Assembly (NCBI GenBank): GCA_963920705.1
Contig: CAWUCO010000268.1
Span: 5,394,001 to 5,458,000, forward strand
Reading direction: 5' to 3'
DNA from: Odiellus spinosus
Lineage: Eukaryota; Arthropoda; Arachnida; Opiliones; Phalangiidae
DNA length: 64,000 bases
Shown: positions 36,501 to 48,980 of the stretch, one piece after another
Layout of the letters: every line of letters begins with the position of its first letter
Position numbering within the stretch: position 1 is the stretch's first letter
Program-made: the position numbers and the translations under genes
Notes under the pieces: generated by a model
Told to the model about the DNA's origin: nothing
Seen by the model: only the letters and a program-made list of their open reading frames with translations
Databases searched by the model: none

Positions 36501-39500
36501 CCAAGATTATTGGATTCAAATGGACACAAAACTTTTGATTTTTAAGCGATTTAGACAAAATTAAGACCACTCGAAAGACCAAATATTGGTCTATCTGAAA
36601 ATCAAGAGTTTTGGAAAATCCGTTGAAAAACATGGAAAATATGGACAATTCAAAAAACATCTAATATCAAAAAGCGAATTTTTAAAATCTGAAATTTGAC
36701 TATTTTGATATTCTATGATTTCTTGAATTGGCCATATTTTTCTTGTTTTTCAACGGATTTTTGAAAACTCTTATTATTTAGACTGTCCATTAATTGCTCT
36801 TTCGAATGACTTTGATTTTGTCTAAATTGCAAAATTGTGACAAATATAAAATTGGTTAAAATTAAGCAAAAACGCTTAAAAATCCAAGATTATAGGATTC
36901 AAATGGACACAAAACTTTTGATTTTTAAGCGATTTAGACAAAATTAAGACCACTCGAAAGAGCAAATATTGGCCTATCTAAAAAACAAGAGTTTTGGAAA
37001 ATCCGTTGAAAAACATGGAAAATATGGACAATTCAAAAAACATCTAATATCAAAAAGCGAATTTTTAAAATCTGAAATTTGACTATTTTGATATTCTATG
37101 ATTTCTTGAATTGGCCATATTTTTCTTGTTTTTCAACGGATTTTTGAAAACTCTTATTATTTAGACTGTCCATTAATTGCTCTTTTGAATGACTTTGGTT
37201 TTGTCTAAATTGCAAAATTGTGACAAATATAAAATTGGTTAAAATTAAGCAAAAACGCTTAAAAATCCAAGATTATAGGATTCAAATGGACACAAAACTT
37301 TTGATTTTTAAGCGATTTAGACAAAATTAAGAACACTCGAAAGACCAAATATTGGTCTATCTGAAAATCAAGAGTTTTGGAAAATCCGTTGAAAAACATG
37401 GAAAATATGGACAATTCAAAAAACATCTAATATCAAAAAGCGAATTTTTAAAATCTGAAATTTGACTATTTTGATATTCTATGATTTCTTGAATTGGCCA
37501 TATTTTTCTTGTTTTTCAACGGATTTTTGAAAACTCTTATTATTTAGACTGTCCATTAATTGCTCTTTCGAATGACTTTGGTTTTGTCTAAATTGCCAAG
37601 ACGTGACAAATATAAAATTGGTTAAAATAAAGCAAAAACACTTAAAAATCCAAGATTATTGGATTCAAATGGACACAAAACTTTTGATTTTTAAGCGATT
37701 TAGACAAAATTAAGACCACTCGAAAGACCAAATATTGGTCTATCTGAAAATCAAGAGTTTTGGAAAATCCGTTGAAAAACATGGAAAATATGGACAATTC
37801 AAAAAACATCTAATATCAAAAAGCGAATTTTTAAAATCTGAAATTTGACTATTTTGATATTCTATGATTTCTTGAATTGGCCATATTTTTCTTGTTTTTC
37901 AACGGATTTTTGAAAACTCTAATTATTTAGACTGTCCATTAATTGCTCTTTCGAATGACTTTGGTTTTGTCTAAATTGCAAAATTGTGACAAATATAAAA
38001 TTGGTTAAAATAAAGCAAAAACACTTAAAAATCCAAGATTATTGGATTAAAATGGACACAAAACTTTTGATTTTTAAGCGATTTAGACAAAATTAAGACT
38101 ACTCGAAAGAGCAAATATTGGTCTATCTAAAAAACAAGAGTTTTGGAAAATCCGTTGAAAAACATGGAAAATATAGCCAATTCAAAAAACATCTAATATC
38201 AAAAAGCGAATTTTGAAAATCTGAAATTTGACTATTTTGATATTCTATGATTTCTTGAATTGGCCATATTTTTCTTGTTTTTCAACGGATTTTTGAAAAC
38301 TCTTATTATTTAGACTATCCATTAATTGCTCTTTCGAATGATTTTGGTTTTGTCTAAATTGCAAAATTGTGACAAATATAAAATTGGTTAAAATAAAGCA
38401 AAAACACTTAAAAATCCAAGATTATCGGATTCAAATGGACACAAAACTTTTGATTTTTAAGCGATTTAGACAAAATTAAGACCACTCGAAAGAGCAAATA
38501 TTGGTCTATCTAAAAAACAAGAGTTTTGGAAAATCCGTTGAAAAACATGGAAAATATGGACAATTCAAAAAACATCTAATATCAAAAAGCGAATTTTTAA
38601 AATCTGAAATTTGACTATTTTGATATTCTATGATTTCTTGAATTGGCCATATTTTTCTTGTTTTTCAACGGATTTTTGAAAACTCTTATTATTTAGACTG
38701 TCCATTAATTGCTCTTTTGAATGACTTTGGTTTTGTCTAAATTGCAAAATTGTGACAAATATAAAATTGGTTAAAATTAAGCAAAAACGCTTAAAAATCC
38801 AAGATTATAGGATTCAAATGGACACAAAACTTTTGATTTTTAAGCGATTTAGACAAAATTAAGACCACTCGAAAGACCAAATATTGGTCTATCTGAAAAT
38901 CAAGAGTTTTGGAAAATCCGTTGAAAAACATGGAAAATATGGACAATTCAAAAAACATCTAATATCAAAAAGCGAATTTTTAAAATCTGAAATTTGACTA
39001 TTTGATATTCTATGACCACTCGAAAGAGCAAATATTGGGCTATCTGAAAATCAAGAGTTTTCAAAAATCCTTTGAAAAACAAGAAAAATATGGCCAATTC
39101 AAGAAATCATACAATATCAAAATAGTCAAATTGCCAAGACGTGACAAATATAAAATTGGTTAAAATAAAGCAAAAACACTTAAAAATCCAAGATTATTGG
39201 ATTCAAATGGACACAAAACTTTTGATTTTTAAGCGATTTAGACAAAATTAAGACCACTCGAAAGACCAAATATTGGTCTATCTGAAAATCAAGAGTTTTG
39301 GAAAATCCGTTGAAAAACATGGAAAATATGGACAATTCAAAAAACATCTAATATCAAAAAGCGAATTTTTAAAATCTGAAATTTGACTATTTTGATATTC
39401 TATGATTTCTTGAATTGGCCATATTTTTCTTGTTTTTCAACGGATTTTTGAAAACTCTTATTATTTAGACTATCCATTAATTGCTCTTTCGAATGATTTT

Positions 39501-39890
39501 GGTTTTGTCTAAATTGCAAAATTGTGACAAATATAAAATTGGTTAAAATAAAGCAAAAACACTTAAAAATCCAAGATTATTGGATTCAAATGGACACAAA
39601 ACTTTTGATTTTTAAGCGATTTAGACAAAATTAAGACCACTCGAAAGAGCAAATATTGGTCTATCTAAAAAACAAGAGTTTTGGAAAATCCGTTGAAAAA
39701 CATGGAAAATATAGCCAATTCAAAAAACATCTAATATCAAAAAGCGAATTTTTAAAATCTGAAATTTGACTATTTTGATATTCTATGATTTCTTGAATTG
39801 GTCATATTTTTCTTGTTTTTCAACGGATTTTTGAAAACTCTTATTATTTAGACTGTCCGTTAATTGCTCTTTCGAATGACTTTGGTTTTG
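30580..39890 (+). repeat. Segmental duplication of satellite, copy 2
   Basis: Partner of 21000-30310. The extra monomer lies at about 37.4-37.9 kb, a 'ccaagacgtgac' type inserted before the 'ctctaattattt' variant. Divergence at the right end starts near 39900, where this copy has the 'gcaaaattgtgac' spacer and copy 1 has 'gccaagacgtgac'. The copy ends only about 330 bp before the first array inversion. Confidence 0.85.
39014..39132 (-). repeat. 119-bp reverse-oriented patch, copy 2
   Basis: Same patch and same edges as 29432-29550, carried by the 9.6-kb duplication. It lies about 1 kb before the junction of which it is the reverse complement. Confidence 0.9.
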
Positions 39891-40145
39891 TCTAAATTGC
39901 AAAATTGTGACAAATATAAAATTGGTTAAAATTAAGCAAAAACGCTTAAAAATCCAAGATTATTGGATTCAAATGGACACAAAACTTTTGATTTTTAAGC
40001 GATTTAGACAAAATTAAGACCTCTCGAAAGAGCAAATATTGGTCTATCTGAAAATCAAGAGTTTTGGAAAATCCGTTGAAAAACATGGAAAATATGGACA
40101 ATTCAAAAAATATCTAATATCAAAAAGCGAATTTTTAAAATCTGA

Positions 40146-40264
40146 AATTTGACTATTTTGATATTGTATGATTTCTTGAATTGGCCATATTTTTCTTGTT
40201 TTTCAAAGGATTTTTGAAAACTCTTGATTTTCAGATAGCCCAATATTTGCTCTTTCGAGTGGTC
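40146..40264. other. F-to-R array inversion junction
   Basis: Up to about 40216 the sequence is arm 2 in F orientation. From about 40226 it is arm 1 in reverse orientation (cagatagcccaatatttg...). The switch falls within 'aaaactctt' (40217-40225), which both arms share. The private variants 'caaagg' and 'gatagccc' mark this junction and reappear, reverse-complemented, in the two 119-bp patches. Confidence 0.92.
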
Positions 40265-41399
40265 TTAATTTTGTCTAAATCGCTTAAAAATCAAAAGTTT
40301 TGTGTCCATTTGAATCCAATAATCTTGGATTTTTAAGTGTTTTTGCTTTATTTTAACCAATTTTATATTTGTCACAATTTTGCAATTTAGACAAAACCAA
40401 AGTCATTCGAAAGAGCAATTAATGGACAGTCTAAATAACAAGAGTTTTCAAAAATCCGTTGAAAAACAAGAAAAATATGGCCAATTCAAGAAATCATACA
40501 ATATCAAAATAGTGAAATTTCAGATTTTAAAAATTCGCTTTTTGATATTAGATGTTTTTTGAATTGTCCATATTTTCCATGTTTTTCAACGGATTTTCCA
40601 AAACTCTTGATTTTCAGATAGACCAATATTTGCTCTTTCGAGTGGTCTTAATTTTGTCTAAATCGCTTAAAAATCAAAAGTTTTGTGTCCATTTGAATCC
40701 AATAATCTTTAATTTTTAAGCGTTTTTGCTTAATTTTAACCAATTTTATATTTGTCACAATTTTACAATTTAGACAAAACCAAAGTCATTCGAAAGAGCA
40801 ATTAATGGACAGTCTAAATAAGAAGAGTTTTCAAAAATCCGTTGAAAAACAAGAAAAATATGGCCAATTCAAGAAATCATAGAATATCAAAATAGTCAAA
40901 TTTCAGATTTTCAAAATTCGCTTTTTGATATTAGATGCTTTTTGAATTGTCCATATTTTCCATGTTTTTCAACGGATTTTCCAAAACTCTTGTTTTTTAG
41001 ATAGACCAATATTTGCTCTTTCGAGTGGTCTTAATTTTGTCTAAATCGTTAAAAAATCAAAAGTTTTGTGTCCATTTGAATCCAATAATCTTGGATTTTT
41101 AAGCGTTTTTGCTTAATTTTAACCAATTTTATATTGGTCACAATTTTGCAATTTAGACAAAACCAAAGTCATTCGAAAGAGCAATTAAGGGACAGTCTAA
41201 ATAACAAGAGTTTTCAAAAATCCGTTGAAAAACAAGAAAAATATGGCCAATTCAAGAAATCATACAATATCAAAATTGTCAAATTTCAGATTTTAAAAAT
41301 TCGCTTTTTGATATTAGATGTTTTTTGAATTGTCCATATTTTCCATGTTTTTCAACGGATTTTCCAAAACTCTTGATTTTCAGATAGACCAATATTTGC

Positions 41400-44380
41400 T
41401 CTTTCGAGTGGTCTTAATTTTGTCTAAATCGCTTAAAATCAAAAGTTTTGTGTCCATTTGAATCCAATAATCTTGGATTTTTAAGCGTTTTTGCTTTATT
41501 TTAACCAATTTTATATTTGTCACAATTTTGCAATTTAGACAAAACCAAAGTCATTCGAAAGAGCAATTAATGGACAGTCTAAATAACAAGAGTTTTCAAA
41601 AATCCGTTGAAAAACAAGAAAAATATGGCCAATTCAAGAAATCATACAATATCAAAATAGTCAAATTTCAGATTTTAAAAATTCGCTTTTTGATATTAGA
41701 TGTTTTTTGAATTGTCCATATTTTCCATGTTTTTCAACGGATTTTCCAAAACTCTTGAGTTTCAGATAGACCAATATTTGCTCTTTCGAGTGGTCTTAAT
41801 TTTGTCTAAATCGCTTAAAAATCAAAAGTTTTGTGTCCATTTGAATCCAATAATCTTTAATTTTTAAACGTTTTTGCTTAATTTTAACCAATTTTATATT
41901 TGTCACAATTTTGCAATTTAGACAAAACCAAAGTCATTCGAAAGAGCAATTAATGGACAGTCTAAATAATAAGAGTTTTCAAAAATCCGTTGAAAAACAA
42001 GAAAAATATGGCCAATTCAAGAAATCATACAATATCAAAATAGTCAAATTTCAGATTTTAAAAATTCGCTTTTTGATATTAGATGTTTTTTGAATTGTCC
42101 ATATTTTCCATGTTTTTCAACGGATTTTCCAAAACTCTTGATTTTCAGATAGACCAATATTTGCTCTTTCGAGTGGTCTTAATTTTGTCTAAATCGCTTA
42201 AAATCAAAAGTTTTGTGTCCATTTGAATCCAATAATCTTGGATTTTTAAGCGTTTTTGCTTTATTTTAACCAATTTTATATTTGTCACAATTTTGCAATT
42301 TAGACAAAACCAAAGTCATTCGAAAGAGCAATTAATGGACAGTCTAAATAACAAGAGTTTTCAAAAATCCGTTGAAAAACAAGAAAAATATGGCCAATTC
42401 AAGAAATCATACAATATCAAAATAGTCAAATTTCAGATTTTAAAAATTCGCTTTTTGATATTAGATGTTTTTTGAATTGTCCATATTTTCCATGTTTTTC
42501 AACGGATTTTCCAAAACTCTTGAGTTTCAGATAGACCAATATTTGCTCTTTCGAGTGGTCTTAATTTTGTCTAAATCGCTTAAAAATCAAGTTTTGTGTC
42601 CATTTGAATCCAATAATCTTTAATTTTTAAGCGTTTTTGCTTAATTTTAACCAATTTTATATTTGTCACAATTTTGCAATTTAGACAAAACCAAAGTCAT
42701 TCGAAAGAGCAATTAATGGACAGTCTAAATAACAAGAGTTTTCAAAAATCCGTTGAAAAACAAGAAAAATATGGCCAATTCAAGAAATCATACAATATCA
42801 AAATAGTCAAATTTCAGATTTTAAAAATTCGCTTTTTGATATTAGATGTTTTTTGAATTGTCCATATTTTCCATGTTTTTCAACGGATTTTCCAAAACTC
42901 TTGAGTTTCAGATAGACCAATATTTGCTCTTTCGAGTGGTCTTAATTTTGTCTAAATCGCTTAAAAATCAAAAGTTTTGTGTCCATTTGAATCCAATAAT
43001 CTTTAATTTTTAAGCGTTTTTGCTTAATTTTAACCAATTTTATATTTGTCACAATTTTGCAATTTAGACAAAACCAAAGTCATTCGAAAGAGCAATTAAT
43101 GGACAGTCTAAATAATAAGAGTTTTCAAAAATCCGTTGAAAAACAAGAAAAATATGGCCAATTCAAGAAATCATACAATATCAAAATAGTCAAATTTCAG
43201 ATTTTAAAAATTCGCTTTTTGATATTAGATGTTTTTTGAATTGTCCATATTTTCCATGTTTTTCAACGGATTTTCCAAAACTCTTGATTTTCAGATAGAC
43301 CAATATTTGCTCTTTCGAGTGGTCTTAATTTTGTCTAAATCGCTTAAAATCAAAAGTTTTGTGTCCATTTGAATCCAATAATCTTGGATTTTTAAGCGTT
43401 TTTGCTTTATTTTAACCAATTTTATATTTGTCACAATTTTGCAATTTAGACAAAACCAAAGTCATTCGAAAGAGCAATTAATGGACAGTCTAAATAACAA
43501 GAGTTTTCAAAAATCCGTTGAAAAACAAGAAAAATATGGCCAATTCAAGAAATCATACAATATCAAAATAGTCAAATTTCAGATTTTAAAAATTCGCTTT
43601 TTGATATTAGATGTTTTTTGAATTGTCCATATTTTCCATGTTTTTCAACGGATTTTCCAAAACTCTTGAGTTTCAGATAGACCAATATTTGCTCTTTCGA
43701 GTGGTCTTAATTTTGTCTAAATCGCTTAAAAATCAAAAGTTTTGTGTTCATTTGAATCCAATAATCTTTAATTTTTAAGCGTTTTTGCTTAATTTTAACC
43801 AATTTTATATTTGTCACAATTTTGCAATTTAGACAAAACCAAAGTCATTCGAAAGAGCAATTAATGGACAGTCTAAATAATAAGAGTTTTCAAAAATCCG
43901 TTGAAAAACAAGAAAAATATGGCCAATTCAAGAAATCATACAATATCAAAATAGTCAAATTTCAGATTTTAAAAATTCGCTTTTTGATATTAGATGTTTT
44001 TTGAATTGTCCATATTTTCCATGTTTTTCAACGGATTTTCCAAAACTCTTGATTTTCAGATAGACCAATATTTGCTCTTTCGAGTGGTCTTAATTTTGTC
44101 TAAATCGCTTAAAAATCAAAAGTTTTGTGTCCATTTTAATCCAATAATCTTGGATTTTTAAGCGTTTTTGCTTTATTTTAACCAATTTTATATTTGTCAC
44201 AATTTTGCAATTTAGACAAAACCAAAGTCATTCGAAAGAGCAATTAATGGACAGTCTAAATAATAAGAGTTTTCAAAAATCCGTTGAAAAACAAGAAAAA
44301 TATGGCCAATTCAATAAACCATACAATATCAAAATAGTCAAATTTCAGATTTTAAAAATTCGCTTTTTGATATTAGATGT
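41400..44380 (-). repeat. Dimer-type higher-order repeat, about 765 bp
   Basis: Two monomer kinds alternate. One has a single-base deletion, 'cgcttaaaatc' (near 41430, 42195 and 43340), and 'gattttcag'. The other has 'aatctttaattttt' and 'gagtttcag' (near 41850, 42615, 42995 and 43765). The order is nearly regular with one extra unit of the second kind, which suggests recent unequal exchange. Confidence 0.8.
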
Positions 44381-44387
44381 TTTTTGA

Positions 44388-44430
44388 ATTGGCCATATTT
44401 TTCTTGTTTTTCAACGGATTTTTGAAAACT
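44388..44430 (+). repeat. Short arm-to-arm conversion patch
   Basis: Inside an R monomer the arm reads ggccatatttttcttg and then gatttttgaaaactc, which is the F arm-2 sequence, and then returns to R with 'gagtttcagatag'. About 40 bp were exchanged between arms without inverting the array. Confidence 0.75.
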
Positions 44431-47063
44431 CTTGAGTTTCAGATAGACCAATATTTGCTCTTTCGAGTGGTCTTAATTTTGTCTAAATCGCTTAAAAATC
44501 AAAAGTTTTGTGTCCATTTGAATCCAATAATCTTTAATTTTTAAGCGTTTTTGCTTAATTTTAACCAATTTTATATTTGTCACAATTTTGCAATTTAGAC
44601 AAAACCAAAGTCATTCGAAAGAGCAATTAATGGACAGTCTAAATAAGAAGAGTTTTCAAAAATCCGTTGAAAAACAAGAAAAATATGGCCAATTCAAGAA
44701 ATCATAGAATATCAAAATAGTCAAATTTCAGATTTTCAAAATTCGCTTTTTGATATTAGATGCTTTTTGAATTGTCCATATTTTCCATGTTTTTCAACGG
44801 ATTTTCCAAAACTCTTGTTTTTTAGATAGACCAATATTTGCTCTTTCGAGTGGTCTTAATTTTGTCTAAATCGTTAAAAAATCAAAAGTTTTGTGTCCAT
44901 TTGAATCCAATAATCTTGGATTTTTAAGCGTTTTTGCTTAATTTTAACCAATTTTATATTGGTCACAATTTTGCAATTTAGACAAAACCAAAGTCCTTCG
45001 AAAGAGCAATTAAGGGACAGTCTAAATAACAAGAGTTTTCAAAAATCCGTTGAAAAACAAGAAAAATATGGCCAATTCAAGAAATCATACAATATCAAAA
45101 TAGTCAAATTTCAGATTTTAAAAATTCGCTTTTTGATATTAGATGTTTTTTGAATTGTCCATATTTTCCATGTTTTTCAACGGATTTTCCAAAACTCTTG
45201 ATTTTCAGATAGACCAATATTTGCTCTTTCGAGTGGTCTTAATTTTGTCTAAATCGCTTTAAATCAAAAGTTTTGTGTCCATTTGAATCCAATAATCTTG
45301 GATTTTTAAGCGTTTTTGCTTTATTTTAACCAATTTTATATTTGTCACAATTTTGCAATTTAGACAAAACCAAAGTCATTCGAAAGAGCAATTAATGGAC
45401 AGTCTAAATAACAAGAGTTTTCAAAAATCCGTTGAAAAACAAGAAAAATATGGCCAATTCAAGAAATCATACAATATCAAAATAGTCAAATTTCAGATTT
45501 TAAAAATTCGCTTTTTGATATTAGATGTTTTTTGAATTGTCCATATTTTCCATGTTTTTCAACGGATTTTCCAAAACTCTTGAGTTTCAGATAGACCAAT
45601 ATTTGCTCTTTCGAGTGGTCTTAATTTTGTCTAAATCGCTTAAAAATCAAAAGTTTTGTGTCCATTTGAATCCAATAATCTTTAATTTTTAAGCGTTTTT
45701 GCTTAATTTTAACCAATTTTATATTTGTCACAATTTTGCAATTTAGACAAAACCAAAGTCATTCGAAAGAGCAATTAATGGACAGTCTAAATAATAAGAG
45801 TTTTCAAAAATCCGTTGAAAAACAAGAAAAATATGGCCAATTCAAGAAATCATAGAATATCAAAATAGTCAAATTTCAGATTTTCAAAATTCGCTTTTTG
45901 ATATTAGATGTTTTTTGAATTAGCTATATTTTCCATGTTTTTCAACGGATTTTCCAAAACTCTTGTTTTTTAGATAGACCAATATTTGCTCTTTCGAGTA
46001 GTCTTAATTTTGTCTAAATCGCTTAAAAATCAAAAGTTTTGTGTCCATTTTAATCCAATAATCTTGGATTTTTAAGCGTTTTTGCTTAATTTTAACCGAT
46101 TTTATATTTGTCACAATTTTGCAATTTAGACAAAACCAAAGTCATTCGAAAGAGCAATTAATGGACAGTCTAAATAACAAGAGTTTTCAAAAATCCGTTG
46201 AAAAACAAGAAAAATATGGCCAATTCAAAAAATCATACAATATCAAAATAGTCAAATTTCAGATTTTAAAAATTCGCTTTTTGATATTAGATGCTTTTTG
46301 AATTGTCCATATTTTCCATGTTTTTCAACGGATTTTCCAAAACTCTTGTTTTTTAGATAGACCAATATTTGCTCTTTCGAGTGGTCTTAATTTTGTCTAA
46401 ATCGCTTAAAAATCAAAAGTTTTGTGTCGATTTGAATCCAATAATCTTGGATTTTTAAGCGTTTTTGCTTAATTTTAACCGATTTTATATTTGTCACAAT
46501 TTTGCAATTTAGACAAAACCAAAGTCATTCGAAAGAGCAATTAATGGACAGTCTAAATAACAAGAGTTTTCAAAAATCCGTTGAAAAACAAGAAAAATAT
46601 GGCCAATTCAAGAAATCATACAATATCAAAATAGTCAAATTTCAGATTTTAAAAATTCGCTTTTTGATATTAGATGTTTTTTGAATTGTCCATATTTTCC
46701 ATGTTTTTCAACGGATTTTCCAAAACTCTTGATTTTCAGATAGACCAATATTTGCTCTTTCGAGTGGTCTTAATTTTGTCTAAATCGCTTAAAAATCAAA
46801 AGTTTTGTGTCCATTTTAATCCAATAATCTTGGATTTTTAAGTGTTTTTGCTTTATTTTAACCAATTTTATATTTGTCACAATTTTGCAATTTAGACAAA
46901 ACCAAAGTCATTCGAAAGAGCAATTAATGGACAGTCTAAATAATAAGAGTTTTCAAAAATCCGTTGAAAAACAAGAAAAATATGGCCAATTCAAGAAACC
47001 ATACAATATCAAAATAGTCAAATTTCAGATTTTAAAAATTCGCTTTTTGATATTAGATGTTTT

Positions 47064-48980
47064 TTGAATTGGCCATATTTTTCTTGTTTTTCAACGGATT
47101 TTTGAAAACTCTTATTATTTAGACTGTCCATTAATTGCTATTTCGAATGACTTTGTTTTTGTCTAAATTGCAAAAGTGTGACAAATATAAAATTGGTTAA
47201 AATAAAGCAAAACCACTTAAAAATCCAAGATTATTGGATTCAAATGGACACAAAACTTTTGATTTTTAAGCGATTTAGACAAAATTAAGACCACTCGAAA
47301 GAGCAAATATTGGTCTATCTAAAAAAAACAAAAGTTTGGGAAAATCCGTTGAAAAACATGGAAAATATAGCGAATTCAAAAAACACCTAATATCAAAAAG
47401 CGAATTTTTAAAATCTGAAATTTGACTATTTTGATATTGTATGGTTTATTGAATTGGCCATATTTTTCTTGTTTTTCAACGGATTTTTGAAAACTCTTAT
47501 TATTTAGACTGTCCATTAATTTCTCTTTCGAATGACTTTGGTTTTGTCTAAATTGCAAAATTGTGACAAATATAAAATTGGTTAAAATTAAGCAAAAACG
47601 CTTAAAAATCCAAGATTATTGGATTAAAATGGACACAACACTTTTGATTTTTAAGCGATTTAGACAAAATTAAGACTACTCGAAAGAGCAAATATTGGTC
47701 TATCTAAAAAACAAGAGTTTTGGAAAATCCGTTGAAAAACATGGAAAATATAGCCAATTCAAAAAACATCTAATATCAAAAAGCGAATTTTGAAAATCTG
47801 AAATTTGACTATTTTGATATTCTATGATTTCTTGAATTGGCCATATTTTTCTTGTTTTTTAACGGATTTTTGAAAACTCTTATTATTTAGACTGTCCATT
47901 AATTGCTCTTTCGAATGACTTTGGTTTTGTCTAAATTGCAAAATTGTGACAAATATAAAATTGGTTAAAATAAAGCAAAAACACTTAAAAATCCAAGATT
48001 ATTGGATTCAAATGGACACAAAACTTTTGATTTTTAAGCGATTTAGACAAAATTAAGACCACTCGAAAGAGCAAATATTGGTCTATCTGAAAATCAAGAG
48101 TTTTGGAAAATCCGTTGAAAAACAAGAAAAATATGGCCAATTCAAGAAATCATACAATATCAAAATAGTCAAATTTCAGATTTTAAAAATTCGCTTTTTG
48201 ATATTAGATGTTTTTTGAATTGTCCATATTTTCCATGTTTTTCAACGGATTTTCCAAAACTCTTGATTTTCAGATAGACCAATATTTGTTCTTTCGAGTA
48301 GTCTTAATTTTGTCTAAATCGCTTAAAAATCAAAAGTTTTGTGTCCATTTTAATCCAATAATCTTGGATTTTTAAGCGTTTTTGCTTAATTTTAACCGAT
48401 TTTATATTTGTCACAATTTTGCAATTTAGACAAAACCAAAGTCATTCGAAAGAGCAATTAATGGACAGTCTAAATAACAAGAGTTTTCAAAAATCCGTTG
48501 AAAAACAAGAAAAATATGGCCAATTCAAAAAATCATACAATATCAAAATAGTCAAATTTCAGATTTTAAAAATTCGCTTTTTGATATTAGATGCTTTTTG
48601 AATTGTCCATATTTTCCATGTTTTTCAACGGATTTTCCAAAACTCTTGATTTTTAGATAGACCAATATTTGCTCTTTCGAGTGGTCTTAATTTTGTCTAA
48701 ATCGCTTAAAAATCAAAAGTTTTGTGTCCATTTTAATCCAATAATCTTGGATTTTTAAGTGTTTTTGCTTAATTTTAACCAATTTTATATTTGTCACAAT
48801 TTTGCAATTTAGAAAAAACCAAAGTCATTCGAAAGAGCAATTAATGGACAGTCTAAATAATAAGAGTTTTCAAAAATCCGTTGAAAAACAAGAAAAATAT
48901 GGCCAATTCAAGAAACCATACAATATCAAAATAGTCAAATTTCAGATTTTAAAAATTCGCTTTTTGATATTAGATGTTTT
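47064..48980. repeat. Composite inverted unit (F then R), copy 1, 1,917 bp
   Basis: The R array switches to F within 'ttgaattg' at 47064-47071, and F switches back to R within 'aaatccgttgaaaaaca' at 48108-48123. Private variants here are 'gctatttcgaatg', 'gcaaaagtgtgac', 'aaaaccactt' and 'aatttctctttcg'. The whole F-plus-R unit repeats 1,917 bp downstream. Confidence 0.9.

Larger units (their letters stand above)
11428..40220 (+). repeat. 383-bp satellite array, F orientation, main block
   Basis: This is about 75 tandem monomers in one orientation, the longest uniform stretch in the window. Two spacer types alternate in patterns: 'gcaaaattgtgac', often with 'ttaagcaaaaacgc', and 'gccaagacgtgac' with 'aaagcaaaaacac'. 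Other diagnostic variants are 'agactgccc', 'gatttagataaa', 'gaaaagtctt' and a 16-bp deletion in arm 1 (near 15571, 17853 and 20901). These variants recur at multiples of the monomer length and define the higher-order repeats listed separately. I see no gene. Confidence 0.97.
40226..47063 (-). repeat. 383-bp satellite array, R orientation, block 1
   Basis: This is about 18 monomers, each the reverse complement of the F unit. Most carry 'catacaat' where F copies in the left part of the window give 'catagaat' in reverse; this one base keeps a 60-codon frame open on the plus strand. Monomers with 'ggtcacaattt' and 'aattaagggacag' at about 41.1 kb recur 3,825 bp later at about 44.95 kb. I see no gene. 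Confidence 0.96.
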
